Part shown: positions 34,989 through 47,409 of the stretch, piece after piece | How the letters are laid out: each line of letters starts with the position of its first letter | How positions within the stretch are numbered: position 1 is the first letter of the stretch | From: Aquilaria yunnanensis | Taxonomy: Eukaryota > Streptophyta > Magnoliopsida > Malvales > Thymelaeaceae | DNA length: 64,000 nt | Assembly (NCBI GenBank): GCA_039654915.1 | Contig: CM077594.1 | Location: 101,942,893-102,006,892, forward strand | Reading direction: 5' to 3' | Notes under the pieces: generated by a model | Seen by the model: only the letters and a program-made list of their open reading frames with translations | Told to the model about the DNA's origin: nothing | The model's database searches: none | Position numbers and translations under genes: made by a program

Positions 34989-35300
34989 CTCCCTCTCTCT
35001 TAAAATTTGTTCTCTTTGATAATGCACTCAAATTAAGATTTCTTTACTTTTTACTTCTTTTTTTTAATATAAAATTATTAGTTTATTTATTTTTATATAA
35101 AATATATGTACTTATCTACTTTTTAATGGGCCCTATGTACTTTCACTATTTAATTTTCTCAACTTTCTATCCTTTCAATAAATGATATATATATATAATA
35201 ATAATAATAAAGTTACCTTAGTTGGAAAAATAAAAAGAGGATAACTATTTTGAAACTGTCAAAAAATGAATGGAGGCCAACTATTGTGAAACGGATGAAG
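34989..35300. mobile_element. Stowaway-like (Tc1/mariner) MITE with TA duplication
   Basis: The left end CTCCCTCTCTCTTAAAATTTG is the inverted counterpart of the right end, which reads CTTCATCCGTTTCACAAT on the minus strand. TA flanks both ends (34987-34988 and 35301-35302). About 312 bp, AT-rich interior, no coding. Confidence 0.65.
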
Positions 35301-35302
35301 TA

Positions 35303-36426
35303 ATATTTTCCATCAATGTTAATATTTTTTATCTATCAAACATCTAAAATAAAATAATAAGTTGAAGTTGAGGACTTTTTACATAAGATTTTGAGAGATT
35401 AATGTTTAAAATAGAATAATAATAAAATGTTAAGAGCAACAGATGTAATTAACCCTTTCAAAACTAGCAATCATAAAAGTGATTAAATTGCTAGTTCAAG
35501 TTCTCCAAGTTTTATGTGGTAGACACATCACTACCTGTTTTTTCTAAAGTAGCTTCTAATGCCTCATACTTGTAATTGATTCTAAATATGAAAAAATGAT
35601 GATGCATGGTCTTTGGCTTCTCAATGAGCTTCTATTTGGAATTGGATCAAGTCTGTGTTTTCTTAGTTTTTCTACTTCACCACTTCGAGTTCAGTACTTG
35701 TGAGTGCTTGAACCACTAATGTTAAGAGTTAGAGTGCATATAACTTCAATTTTACAGAGTGAGCTAAGTTTTAGGTTCAAGCAACAAAGGCGATCTTAAC
35801 CATCTGTTGATTTTTGCAATTGTCACCGAAATCTGACTTCGAATTGACAGGTCATTTAAGTTACATACTTTCTTTAAGACATAAAAAGACTGACATGGTG
35901 GTAGGCGTATAGTTTTTTCTCTGGAACCCTGCCCATTTCCACCCAGATGGGGTAGACCCTTGTCATTTGAGCTAACATGCGGAAACAATAAAGGCTTATA
36001 GCTGCTGCCTAAAGTTCAAAGTTTTAGGGTATGTCCATCATGTTTTCATGATGTATATGTTCTTTTGGTTATATATAGTATATGCATATTTTCATCAAAA
36101 AAATTGTTTGTTAATAAAAAATTTAGATTCATATATATGCCAAAATATGCGTATTAATTATATTTTTTTATTTCACATATTTGTGTACTACAGTAAACTT
36201 CATATCGCAATAAATACCGGACAATATACTATATATACGGCTGTAAACTGATAAAATGTATATAAAATTATTGATATGCAAAATACCACAAAATAAAGAT
36301 TAAAAAAATTGTCAACTTACAAAAAATTTTAACTGTATACTCCAAGCTAAAAACACCGCGAGAAATTTCGCATCAAATTAAAGACTGCCTAAGAGCAAGC
36401 CTAGAGATCCTGGAGTAAGCATCGAG
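35303..36426. other. Intergenic, no supported gene
   Basis: Mixed to AT-rich sequence. A 74-codon minus-strand frame at 35764-35988 lacks any recognisable motif. Confidence 0.55.
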
Positions 36427-36435
36427 TAAAACCCT

Positions 36436-36967
36436 GGGTAAATAGCAAAATGGTCTCAAACGTTTAATTTTTATTACAAATTGGTCCTCAACTTTCATTT
36501 TATTATAAATTGGTTTTAAATTTTTATAATTCATTGCATTGTAGTCCATAGCCGTGGGTAAGCACAAATTTTTTATTTATAGAGGAAAAAAACTGACATT
36601 TTAAATTATTTATTAATTGTGAGAAAATTATAGCACAGTTTGAATTTATTGTAAGATACATACTGAATAATTTGAATTTGTTAACTCTTACAAATCATCT
36701 GAAATTAACTTTTTAAATTCTAATTTAATTTATTCGGTAAATATTTTTCTATAAATTTAAACTGTACGATAATTTTCTAACAGTTAATAGATAATTTAAA
36801 CTGTCAGTTTTTTTTTTCTCTGTGAATAGAGTTTCTATATCTACCTAGGGTCAAAAACCAATATGTAATGAATTACAAAGGTTTAAGACTAATTTATAGT
36901 AAAATGAAGATTGAAAACCGATTTGCAACGAAAATGAAGACTTGGGACCAATAGTGCTTTTTATCTG
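36436..36967. mobile_element. MITE, same family as 18349-18799 and 32028-32616
   Basis: Inverted ends: GGGTAAATAGCAAAATGGTC on the left, and a right end whose reverse complement reads CAGATAAAAAGCACTATTGG. The arms carry ATTGGTCCTCAACTTTCAT and its inverted form. The flanks TAAAACCCT (36427-36435) and TAGAACCTT (36968-36976) match 7/9. The interior AAATTCTAATTTAATTTATTC near 36715 is the family core. Confidence 0.7.
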
Positions 36968-37000
36968 TAGAACCTTCGACTTCGAGTGCATTGTTTTAAT

Positions 37001-37955
37001 TAGGGGTGAGCATAGGTTGGGTAAACCCGAAATCGAAACCGAACCACCCTCATTGGGTTGGGTTGGGTTGGGTAAAAATTGATCATGGTTCTCAGGTTGG
37101 TTCCACATATAGGAGAACCGAACCACATATTGGGTTGGTTCCATACCCGAGGTGGAACCGAACCTGAGATATATATATAATTATATAATAAAAATTATAG
37201 TATTACTAATATATTTATACACACACACACACACACACACATATTTTTTTTAAGTATTATGATGGTTATTTTGTGTTTTTATATTAAACTCTTAAACTGA
37301 TGTTCTAAATTGAAACAGTATGAAAGTTGTGGGATCATTTACGAAATTTCTCCATATTTACTTAAATCACTTTGCTTCATAGACCCACCACTCCTAAGTC
37401 ATTTTGCTTTCGATCTTTAATTCCAGACTACTATTTATGACACAATTATGATATTTTTTTCATTTGAGTCATGCAAAATTAAAAATTTATGACATCAACA
37501 TATTTTAGGTTTAGATACTGAAGAATATATCCTTAAAGGCTTAATTTTTCATATTGAATGTCATACAAATATTGAAATTACTATAATGAAGTAAACTAGT
37601 TGAGATAAAAGATATCCCACAAGCAACTCTTTTGAACCATTTTTGTAAGAACAACATTTTAAACTTTTTTGAATGTATCTAAGTACTTATATTTAAATAT
37701 TAGTTTAATTGTATATTATGCTGAATATGTCATAAAACTGATTATGGATGTAGATTTATTAAATTTTGGTGTTGTTATAGGTATATGTTATAAACCGAAA
37801 AACCCGAGAACCAGAACCGAGAAACCCAGAACCATGGTTCTGGTTCTGTTCGGTTCTCGATTCTGGGTTAGGTAGAAAAATTTTAAAACCGATGCAATTT
37901 TAAGTTGATTCGGTTCCACCATAAAACCGAACCAACCCGGCCATGCTCACCTCTA
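37001..37955 (+). mobile_element. hAT-like non-autonomous element, copy 2 (955 bp), perfect 8-bp target duplication
   Basis: Ends TAGGGGTGAGCA and TGCTCACCTCTA. The flanks GTTTTAAT (36993-37000 and 37956-37963) are identical, the 8-bp duplication expected for hAT elements. Subterminal AACCGAACC motifs and the AT-rich centre with a CA microsatellite match copy 1 almost block for block. No transposase frame, so it must be mobilised in trans. Confidence 0.92.
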
Positions 37956-38752
37956 GTTTTAATGGTGGTTGCTTGGTGGGTGACTTTGGCCGGCTCTATT
38001 TTTGTTGCCTAAAATCTGTTCGGCCCCACGAACAAAAAACACGGTTCCCATTTTTGAACAAAAATTAAATAAAAAACAGTAATTGTTTTTATAAAAAAAT
38101 AATATTTTTACAATTTAAGGGTTGAATTAATTTATAATTCAAGCAAAAAATCATCACATATAAAAATAAAGATTTTTAATGCTTTTTTTTTTTTCAAAAA
38201 TACTAACCCCACAGAAGTAGGCCGAGAAGCATCGTTGAACGTTTGAATTCGTGTGTGTGTTGAAATTTGTCTTACTATGTCATAAATCAGTCGTAGGTTG
38301 AGCCATTGGGGTACAGTTTTCTGGCCAGAAACCTTTTTTTTTTTTGGGTTGGCCAGGAACAAAAATACAGGAGGGAAATATTGGATGCAGCTGCAGACGG
38401 CAATCTTAGGTGGAGATAATCAATAAAAATGACAATAGAAAATTTAATGTAGCTCATCCTTAATTTTACATTACATCCATAAGACTAACTATGAGATTTT
38501 ATTCCACTAAATAAATAGCATAAGCTTACACAAAAGAGAGAAATTTCTCTAAACAAAAAGTTTTAGTGAAAAAGTATTAATTGAAATAAGATTGAGATAA
38601 CCTAAAATAGTGGGACTAAGCATTTTCAAAACATCCCAAATAGTAATTTATTGTCCTGTTACCCCCAAAAATAAATCTCTCTCACTCATAATATTTTCTT
38701 CAAATAGTTAAGTATATTTTAATTTGGCTCTTGTTTGTCTGCTATGAACTAA

Positions 38753-40115
38753 GGATGGCAATTGGGTGGGTTGGGTCAGGTTTTGGTCAGATCATTCAGG
38801 TTTGGGTCTAGTCGGGTTAATATGAATTCGGGTTCAGATTAGGTCATTTGGGTTCGGGTTGATTTCAGGTTGAGTTGATTTCGGGTTCGGGTTGGGTTGG
38901 ACCGGGTTTATTTGGGTTCAGGTTCACTTCAGGTCGGGTCAATTTTAGTCTCGGGTAACTTCAGGCCAACTTTCGGGTCAAATTTGGGTCAACCATTATG
39001 TTCACGTGGGTTACTGATGTAAAGTCAAAACGATTGAATGTATTCAATTTTTTAAAAAATTTAAATCAAATAATTTGATTTTTTTTTGTGATTTAATTTA
39101 AATTAAATTTTCATTGTTTTAGTATATTTAATTAAAATATTCATAAAAATCTTCTTCATTATAGTTTAGTACATATTTAAGTAATTTAACATTGTTAGTA
39201 ATATTTGATTGTTTTAGTAAACCCATACCCTTTAACTATCATTGTACAGATTATTCAGATTTTCACTCAATTATCACTCAGACATAAACAACGACAATTT
39301 TATTACGCGTATGTTTCAATGAATTTTCTTTGAAATTACAACGAAATGCAAATCAAGTTCATTATCAATGACTAAATTATAAAATTTAAAAAAATTTGGG
39401 TGAAAGTGCAAAGATTTCAAAAAATTTAGGATCCATGTTGTAATTATTATGGGTGACTAAAATAATTTTTTTTTTTAAATTTAGATACCTTATTGCACTA
39501 TACTTAAAAGTATAGGGATAAATGTTATAATTTTAATAATTGCCTATTAAGATCATTAAACTTACTAAATATAAAAATTACTTCTATTGGAAAAATCCAA
39601 ATATGGGATTCACTAAATATGGATGTTTTTCCCTAAATAAGATACTTGCAATATTTAGAAATCCTAAAAAAATAGAAGTTACTAAATATGGAAATCATTT
39701 CTCAAAATATGAAAATTATTAAACATGAATATCTTAAAAAAAAGAAATGAAACTACTAAATATGAAAGTTTCATCTCCAAATATGAGACTTATTAAATAT
39801 GGAAATACCAAAAAATGAAAGTTATTAATAACGGAAGCCACCATTCCTAAATATAAGGCATACTGAATATGAAAGTTTCAAAAAATAGAAGTTACTAAAC
39901 ATGGAAACCTCCATATTTAGGATTGACTTAATATGAAAAATAATGAAAGAGGAAAGCTAAGGTTTAGGGTAAGGGTTAAAATCGAGTATTGTCGAGTTTA
40001 GTTATCAGGTCATCTCGGGTTCAGGTTAGGTCAATCTCGGATTTGGGTCATTTCGGGTTCAGGTCAATTCAGGCTTGGGTCATTTCGGGTTCAGGTATTT
40101 CGGGTTTGGGTCAGT
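38753..40115. repeat. GGGTTCGGGTT-rich repeat block with internal AAATATG repeats
   Basis: From 38753 (AAGGATGGCAATTGGGTGGG, like a hAT-type MITE end) and again at 39990-40115, variants of GGGTTCGGGTCATTTCGGG recur in the same orientation. Between them, 39540-39930 has repeated ACTAAATATGGAAA / AATATGAAAGTT units. The two flanking blocks are direct, not inverted. This looks like a decayed transposon with expanded subterminal repeats. Confidence 0.5.
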
Positions 40116-40119
40116 GTCC

Positions 40120-42470
40120 GCATGGTGCTGGGACACATTTTAATGAGAAACATTAACTAATAATATAGGATGACTAAATGACATGGTGTCTACAGAAGGA
40201 GATTGAATCAAGTCAAGATTTGCTAATGTTTGATAGGACTTGTTACATTTGAACGTGTTGACCAACTAGAACACAATTTTAATGCCAATACAAATGGGAC
40301 TCCCTGTTTAATTTGTGTGGGGAAGCCTAGTACTAAATGTAGGTGACCGGATGGTGATGAAAATGAAAATATACAAATACTACTTCACAACGTTTGAGGA
40401 AAGACTATAAATTTAGTGGCCCAGACGAAAATTGAGATGATTAATGACGAATTTAACTCCATGGTTAAGCGAATTACACACTGAAGCTGATACCCATTCA
40501 AAAAAGAACCGGGATACCACATAGTCCCGATAAGTCCAGAATTCGCTAACCAGCAATGAAAAGCAGTGGCACTGGCGGTGGCCCAAAATGCACTAAGACG
40601 CCCCATATATAATGGTTGTTGGCTAGGTTTCAAAATTCCCTTGCACACAGATGAAACTATAATTAGTCTGACCAGTTTATCATAGCTAAAGCTTTCTAAG
40701 TTGTTCTCTTCTACCATGCCTCCTAAAAATAGAATAACTTCATTCATTCATTCATGAGAATTTGTCCAAGAATAGGAAATGCATATTATCACTTTAAACA
40801 TGTGTGGCGGACATTTAAAAATTTATCAGTAATGCTATTGATTTTTCTGCAGCACTCGAGGCATTTTGTGGAATTGTAAGAGGGGGGAGGAGGGCTCGAA
40901 CCAAACACGCCGAGTTTGGTATCCCTAACGCTTTTTCTGTTTGGCCTTGCGGGGACAATGGTAAACTTATAGAAGCATGCACTTAGTATTAACGGAATGG
41001 TTGCTCGTTTTCTACTTCCTATAGAAATTAAAACTTTCTTAATTTATCATGCTTTTTTATTTGTGTTAGTGTTGGTCTGCTGTGGCGTGAACAACTTCCT
41101 CCTAGGACGCTTAACTCCCCTCTCTTTGCTGTTCCCATTAGTTAATTGCTTGCCTAATTTGCTTGCTTCTATCGTTTTTCTCCAGTTGCTTGGATTTATC
41201 AAATTGTTCTTGATTTAAGCATCTGCTTCTTTAACCCATTCTGGTTCATCCATCCTTGCCTTCTGTGTATATTATACTCGTCTACCTAGGGAAGTTAGCT
41301 AGCTTGCTTTTGCTGCTTCCCTCCATTTGCTTAGCTTGTTCTTCATCTCTTAAATTTCGGGTAGACGTCTCTGTCTCCGCGGCCACCCGAATCATGACCT
41401 GGAAAATCAGGAATTACGCTCACGATGATGGACCTGCAAGTTTAATGTCCAAGCAACACCTAACATCCCTCACACACATAATTCACAGCAGACGAAGAGT
41501 CTCTCTCGACCCATCCAACCAGCCGGTGAGACACGTCATACAGTCGTGGGAATGGTGTCAGCAATTAGAGCTAGGTGACGTGGCAGTGCCTGATGATCAC
41601 GCGTGGCAGGCACGCTTGAAAAAGGGTGAGCCGTGAGCAATAGCAACCCACTCGAAGAAGAAACACGAGTGATCCCACATACTTTCAGCACTTCCTAAAT
41701 GTACTCGAATGCAATTCCCCCAACCAAAAAAGAAAAAAGAAATAATAATAATTATTATTACTAAGCAATCTCTAATATCACCTTCTTTTGAATCTTCCGA
41801 AAACATATACTATAACACAGAAAGCAATAAGAGTGCTTGGTAATCAGTAACCACAGTTGTTCTAAAAGCATTGGCTTTAGCCAAACAACAAAGTTTTAAG
41901 TTTAACAGTTAAGACTTTAGAATTTTGTTAAACATATTACTTAAAACTTTGTGACAATATTTGATTGGATACGAAACTGTGTAATATAGGATTGTTTAAA
42001 TTTTTTGAGCAAAACAGTTGGTACATCTTTACTATCGAAATATTTATACTCTTGTTACCACATATCACAAGACTGGATCTTTTTTCCATCTCTTTGACCT
42101 TGCTCACATGTGTTAAACTTTTATCTCTAAAGTTTCAAGCATTGAATAATTATGAATTGACCATACTATACAGGTTTAAAGGGAAAAAAAATCAATTTTT
42201 ACGGCGAATTGCTTGCAAACACGCCAAGGTTAAAAAAACAGCCACCTTTGCCTTATTGGTCGAAGACTCCAAGAGTAATTCTCTGATGTTACACAAAATT
42301 TTTTCTTCTTCAGTTACAAACAACTAGTACTGACAGGATTAGTCAGAGACCACAAAATTTTAATGGCTAAACGCTTTTTATGTCTAGCTGTGTCGTGCGT
42401 TTAAAAATCATTCCTCGTCTAGGCCTGTACTTATTTATTTGTTCAGGAAAAGGTTAACAAACACTCCTGC
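40120..42470. other. Intergenic upstream of the PAN-domain gene; no recognised gene
   Basis: Frames at 40385-40747 (minus, 120 codons) and 41256-41636 (plus, 126 codons, beginning with a hydrophobic leader-like segment) show no recognisable family. The second has a GC-richer end (41370-41640) and could be an exon or a small gene, but support is thin. Confidence 0.4.
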
Positions 42471-42730
42471 TTTTAGTGCCATTAATACCCCCACTAACTT
42501 TAGTCTTTAGTATACAATACACATTTGTAGGACAAAAACCAGGCAAAATGAAAGCTCAGTCTCTTTTCGGAAGTGGGGAGGAACAAGCGAACGTCCTACT
42601 CATGCCACCCTCCTCTGCTGTCCCAAGCTGCTCTTCCAGGAAAACACTCACAACACAGAAACACAACACAAGCATCGATCTCACAAACAACTGAGAGGAG
42701 AAGAACAGAGGATTTCGGGTCGTTGATGAA

Positions 42731-44200
42731 ATGGAGCTCTATCTGTTCAGTATACTCATTCTTCTCTTCAGCAAAGGGCTCTGTGACTCCTACATTCAGA
42801 CCAGTTACAGGCTTCGTCTAGCAGTCCCAGGTGAGTACAGCAACGGATTCATAGGGAGAGCTTTTCTAATGGAGAGTAACCAGACAGAACCAAGATTCAG
42901 AACTGCATTGAGCATTGATGCTTTAGATGGGAGATACTCATGCTCCTTAGAGGTCTTTCTTGGAGACGTCAAGGTATGGAATTCTGGCCATTACTCGAGG
43001 TTTTTCACATCTGAGGTATGTCTTCTTGAGCTAACGGAAGATGGAGATTTACGCCTCAAGGGTCCTCAAGAGAAAGTTGGATGGCGGACCGGTACTTCTG
43101 GACAAGGTGTGGAGGTAAAACTAGTGCTTACAAAGTAGACAATTGTGCAGGAAGTAGGAACTGTACTAGGGCATGAAAGACAACTAAGTTCTCTATGCCT
43201 CTTTTTGATGCAGAGAATGCAGATACTAGAAACTGGCAATCTAGTCCTTGTTGATGCGTTGAACAGTATAAAGTGGCAGAGTTTCAATTTTCCAACTGAC
43301 ATAATGCTCTGGGGACAAAGGCTTGATTTGGCTACCAGGCTGACTTCATTTCCCGGCAACTCCACTTCATTCTACACATTTGAGATTGAACCGAACAAGA
43401 TTGGTCTCTATCTGAATTCAGGTCAGTTAAAGTACTCTTACTGGGAGTTTAAGCCTTCCAAGAGCAGAAACCTGACATTTGTTCAATTGGGTTCTAGAGG
43501 GCTATTATTGTTCAATGATAAGAGTAAAAAAATCGCGCAGATTCCATCTGGGAGATCTCAACCCCTGAGGTTTTTGGCATTGGGAAATAGGACGGGTAAT
43601 CTAGGGCTCTACTTTTATTCACCTTACAAGAGACAATTTGAAGCTTCATTCCAAGCCCTCAACTCCACTTGTGATCTTCCTCTAGCATGTAATCCATACG
43701 GAATATGCACATTCTCAAATGCCTGTTCCTGCATACGGTTCTCAGCAAGGGAAAGATCCGAAAGCTCTAGTTGCAGCAAAGGAATTCCTGCAGAGTTCTG
43801 TGGTGGTGGCCCGGTAGAGATGCTTGAACTGCAAGATATCAATAGCATCATGAAAGGTGCCCCTGTGAAAGTCAACATCAGCAAAGAAGCATGCTCAAGT
43901 TTGTGTTTGCATGACTGTAAATGTCTTGCTGGATTGTATTCCTCAGACACTCGAGAATGTTTTCTATACGGACAAGCAGTGGGAATTAAACAGGTGGAAC
44001 GAGGAACTGGATTGAGTTACATTGTAAAGGTTCCAAAGGGAATCAATACTAACCACAGCAAGTTTGGTGTGAAGAAATGGGTGTTGGTGGTGGTGGTTGT
44101 GGTTGATGGCCTGGTCATTCTACTGATTATGGGAGGCCTTGCTTACTATTTGATACAGAAGAGAAGAAAGAACTCGACGGGAACTAACATGGATACTTGA
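42731..44200 (+). CDS. Membrane-anchored lectin/PAN (apple) domain protein, 2 exons, 456 aa (At5g03700-like)
   Basis: A secreted, type I membrane protein of the S-locus-lectin/PAN group that lacks a kinase domain; the function of this class is not well defined. Exons 42731-43114 and 43214-44200 join in phase 0 through a 99-bp GT-AG intron. Residues 1-18 are a signal peptide (hydrophobic LYLFSILILLF). A bulb-type lectin-like region covers about 20-180 (ETGNLVLVDALN, WQSFNFPTD). A Cys-rich segment lies at 281-316 (CDLPLACNPYGICTFSNACSC), a PAN/apple domain at about 324-402 with paired Cys in ACSSLCLHDCKCLAG, then a single transmembrane helix at 417-442 and a short basic tail. The chosen acceptor (43213) restores the family sequence QGVERMQILETGN; an earlier AG (43152) would add an unrelated insert. 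Start ATG 42731 directly gives the signal peptide. Confidence 0.9.
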
Positions 44201-44259
44201 TTCTTTGTTATTTTCAAATTTCTCATTGAAAATCACTAGACTTCAGACCAATTTCTTGT

Positions 44260-44930
44260 TTTTTTGTTCATAGGAGATCCAACCAGAGGAACTTACTTTC
44301 CCCTTAACATTTCACATCGCAATGAAAGTGAGATTTGGCGCCCAGGTTTTTGTTTCAATATTGAAGATCTTCACTACCAGCTAACCTAGCTGACTACTCA
44401 CACAATTTCTTCCCTGTTATAAAAAATACTAAAATTTTTCAGAAAGATTAGCCTTTTAATTGTTTTCAGTTCTTAGTGTTATTTTTCAATGTATTTCCGT
44501 TTTCCAAGCCAGAGTGATCAATGCGGGCATTAAGCAGCATTATATTCCCCCAAAAGTTACCTCCTTCAGTACCAAGGGGAGCTACTGTGATAAGAGAGGA
44601 CACAGTTTTAAAAAGAATTTATTTTTCAAAGCGAATAATTCAGAAACTGTCAAATCTATATAGGGTAAGAGAAGTTTTTTTTCTTTTTTCTTTTTAATGA
44701 TAGGATAAGGTAAGAGGAGAGAGGAGTTTATATATGCAGATTTCACTATTTCTCACCTACAAAGCAATTTAAAAAAAAAAATGAGGAACATGCTAACTCT
44801 GAAAACGAGATCACATAGGTTGATGTTCTTCGAGCATTTCGAAATTCGAATCACATTTAAATCTTAAAAGTAAGCACAAATCTAACGAAAAATACTCATA
44901 ATTTACTAAGGAGAACTAGAAAGACAAGCA
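44260..44930. other. Intergenic, 3' flank of the PAN-domain gene
   Basis: Presumed 3' UTR at the left edge; otherwise no feature. Short frames only. Confidence 0.5.
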
Positions 44931-44936
44931 CCCACC

Positions 44937-45054
44937 TCAAGATTATGGCCATGTCTTCAGCGCCCTTGGTCTGCGGGTGGAAAGGATAAAACTGAAGGGA
45001 GCTTTGAGATTTCACGGCGGCGGGGATGGCGGGGCAGTGAAGTTGGGCGGCGGC
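44937..45054 (-). pseudogene. Possible relic of a first coding exon with a lost start codon
   Basis: On the minus strand a GC-rich frame begins GTG GCC GCC GCC at 45054 and runs through VAAAQLHCPAIPAAVKSQSS to MAIIL, ending at a good donor (AG then GTGGGTGC). The start context would be a textbook plant ATG GCC GCC GCC if the first base were A; here it is GTG and is preceded by an in-frame TAA. The composition (Ala, Ser, few acids) resembles a plastid transit peptide. No downstream exon was found to the left, so this may be a gene relic. The family is not recognised. Confidence 0.35.
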
Positions 45055-45257
45055 CACTTAACTGACCATAGAAAATAGACTTGGACTGTTGAATGCCTTT
45101 TGTCTTCGGTTTTTTTGACGGTCGAAACAGATAACCTTCAAAGCCCGTAGAACCATGGGCCGATCCGTAAAGCTAAACCCAGTAAAGTGAAACAGGCCGA
45201 ACTGGCATCCCGGGCAGGTTTTTAAACATGACCTCGACAAAACCTTTAAAAGACAAA

Positions 45258-45280
45258 GGCCCATTTACTAAATGGGCCTT
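45258..45280. promoter_or_regulatory. Palindrome of two TGGGCC (site II) motifs
   Basis: GGCCCATTTACTAAATGGGCC is a perfect inverted repeat with one central base, and it contains a site II element on each strand; another GCCCAT follows. Site II motifs are common in promoters of growth-related plant genes. It lies about 200 bp upstream of the possible first exon at 44937-45054. Confidence 0.45.
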
Positions 45281-45419
45281 AAGCCCATATCCTCCATCAT
45301 ACAATGGCGAGTATACTTATTTGCTTATTGGCTGCCAGGAGATTATTTTAGAGAGCGCTCAAGTTCTCTGTGCCTATTGCAAAGATAGTGATTTAAAAAT
45401 GTGCAGCTGAAAAATATAT

Positions 45420-47095
45420 GGAGAAAAGTTTTTGGGATAGCAATTTTTCTTTTTTTATTTATTTCGTAATTAAGATGTAGAAAAAAAAATTCAACAAAGA
45501 TCAAACACCTCTGGGGAAAAAAATATTATTCGATACTTGCAACGTCGCCCTGTTTGTTTGAGGTGCTCACCTCCAAGCTTCAACTTGGTTGTAAGAAGAA
45601 ACTCTTATTTGGCAATTGTTTTTTTAGTGGAACTATTTACCAATTGCTTTTGTTATCCGTACTTCGGTTTATTTATTTTTAGGAGAAGAAGAAGAAGAAG
45701 AAAGGACTATAGGTAAGGGAATCGGATAAAATTATATGCTTTTTAAGAAAGAAATTGGAAGCAACAAATATGATGTTGCACCACCTGGGTCCGTACCTGA
45801 TCAATATTATCTAATGCCATCTCATAATAATGTTGGCCCATCACATTCGTAATTGACAACCAAATAAAACAAGCTCTAAGCATGGTCCTACTTTTATGGA
45901 GAGATACACATAGATGTTTCTGATGAATTGATTTTGTCAGCTTATTTATAGGTAGCTGCAAGCAGAACCCTGGGTAGCTAGCTCGGAAATTCATATATAC
46001 AATCCACATACGTTACGTTAAGCAACAAATCAGACAAAGTAAAATCCAATTAAGATCGATCCAGATCCAACACAAACACTTCGTTTCAAGCTCCGCGAGG
46101 ATGGATGGAATGGATAGATCAGTTTGGTGCGCGATCCGTGTCACCGCAATTTCATATGGACGTAGGCCAGACCGACCAAGCACCAAGTTAACATATATAT
46201 GTCTCATCGCTCCTTGCTAGCCATACCTAGCCTTTCTTGCTTAATTGGTCGGTCCAAGAAGTCCGGAATTAATTAGTTATTACGAATTAACATGCCGATT
46301 CTTGATCTCCTTTTTTCTGGGGGGAATCGCATATAGGTCGTTGGACACAAGCTACCCAGCTCTAGCTAGCTACAAGGCAGGCAAGCCTATTATTAACCAT
46401 TCAAATCCTATGCGTCCAACTCCTCCTTTTCTTTTTGTTTTTTAATCAGAACTTACCCGTGGCCAATCCATCACAAAATTTGGCCCGTCTCTTTCGAACA
46501 AAAACAAGTGCCCGTGAACCTTAATGTCACAAGTTTCCCGTCACAACACTAGCTAGTCTAGTTTGTCTTTAACCTGAACACCATGTATCACTTGTCCTTC
46601 TCCATGTCCCGCCAAGGAGCAAGCCAGCCTTGACCCATAATTTCCTACACAAATTAACCTCACCTCTCTCAACACATCAACATTCTGTACCTTTATACAA
46701 ACAGATATCATTTTCATCACCCGTCGGAAACCAAAACTAACAATTACCATATACCATATATATCTTGAGAACATAGTAAACTGATAAAACAAATTTATAT
46801 GAGTTTACACTTATATCCATCCGCCAAAGTTAAGCAATTATTATATGTAGTATTCATATACAAGCAAAACTTTTATGATGCATATACCTATTCAAAAACT
46901 GGTTAAAAAAAAACAAAGTTGAACAATAAATATTGATATTAATTTAGACCAAGTGCTGCATGAACACCATATTTATCAAGTATATATGAACAATATCGCT
47001 ATAGAACGTGAAATTATATATAAGAGTGAAAAAAAATTATGAATATTATATGGATATAGGTATAATTATGAAATTGATCCTAGTCCTACCTATAG
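45420..47095. other. Intergenic, no supported gene
   Basis: Short frames without motifs; (GAA)n run near 45685. Moderately GC-rich around 46040-46560 but no consistent frame. Confidence 0.5.
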
Positions 47096-47102
47096 TTTAT
47101 TA

Positions 47103-47406
47103 CTCCCTTTCCCATGTTGTAAAAAAGGATGAAAAGTACTATTTTTGGGCCGTTTAAAAAAGGTTAGTTGCTTTTTTTTTCTGAAAAATTATTTTTAACA
47201 ATTATTTTAACTTACTGATCTTATTTAAACTCTCTATTCATAAATTAAACTTAAAAAAAATATATATTTTTTAATTCTCACAACACAAAATTTCAAATAA
47301 TTTTTTTTTTATTTTAATTCTAAAATTAAAAATAAACAAATAATATAAATTACATATATTTCAATCTTTGTTTTATAATGCAACATTGAAAATAGGATGA
47401 AAGGAG
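47103..47406. mobile_element. Stowaway-like MITE (about 304 bp)
   Basis: Left end CTCCCTTTCCCATGTTGTAA; the right end reads CTCCTTTCATCCTATTTTCA on the minus strand. The left flank is TA and the right is TG. The interior is AT-rich with a partial palindrome. Ends resemble those of the 34989-35300 element. Confidence 0.55.
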
Positions 47407-47409
47407 TGA

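Noticed and set aside
43145..43213. Treating the ATG at 43145 as the start of a separate protein
   Set aside because: It lies in the intron of the PAN-domain gene; joining 42731-43114 to 43214-44200 restores the full family protein.
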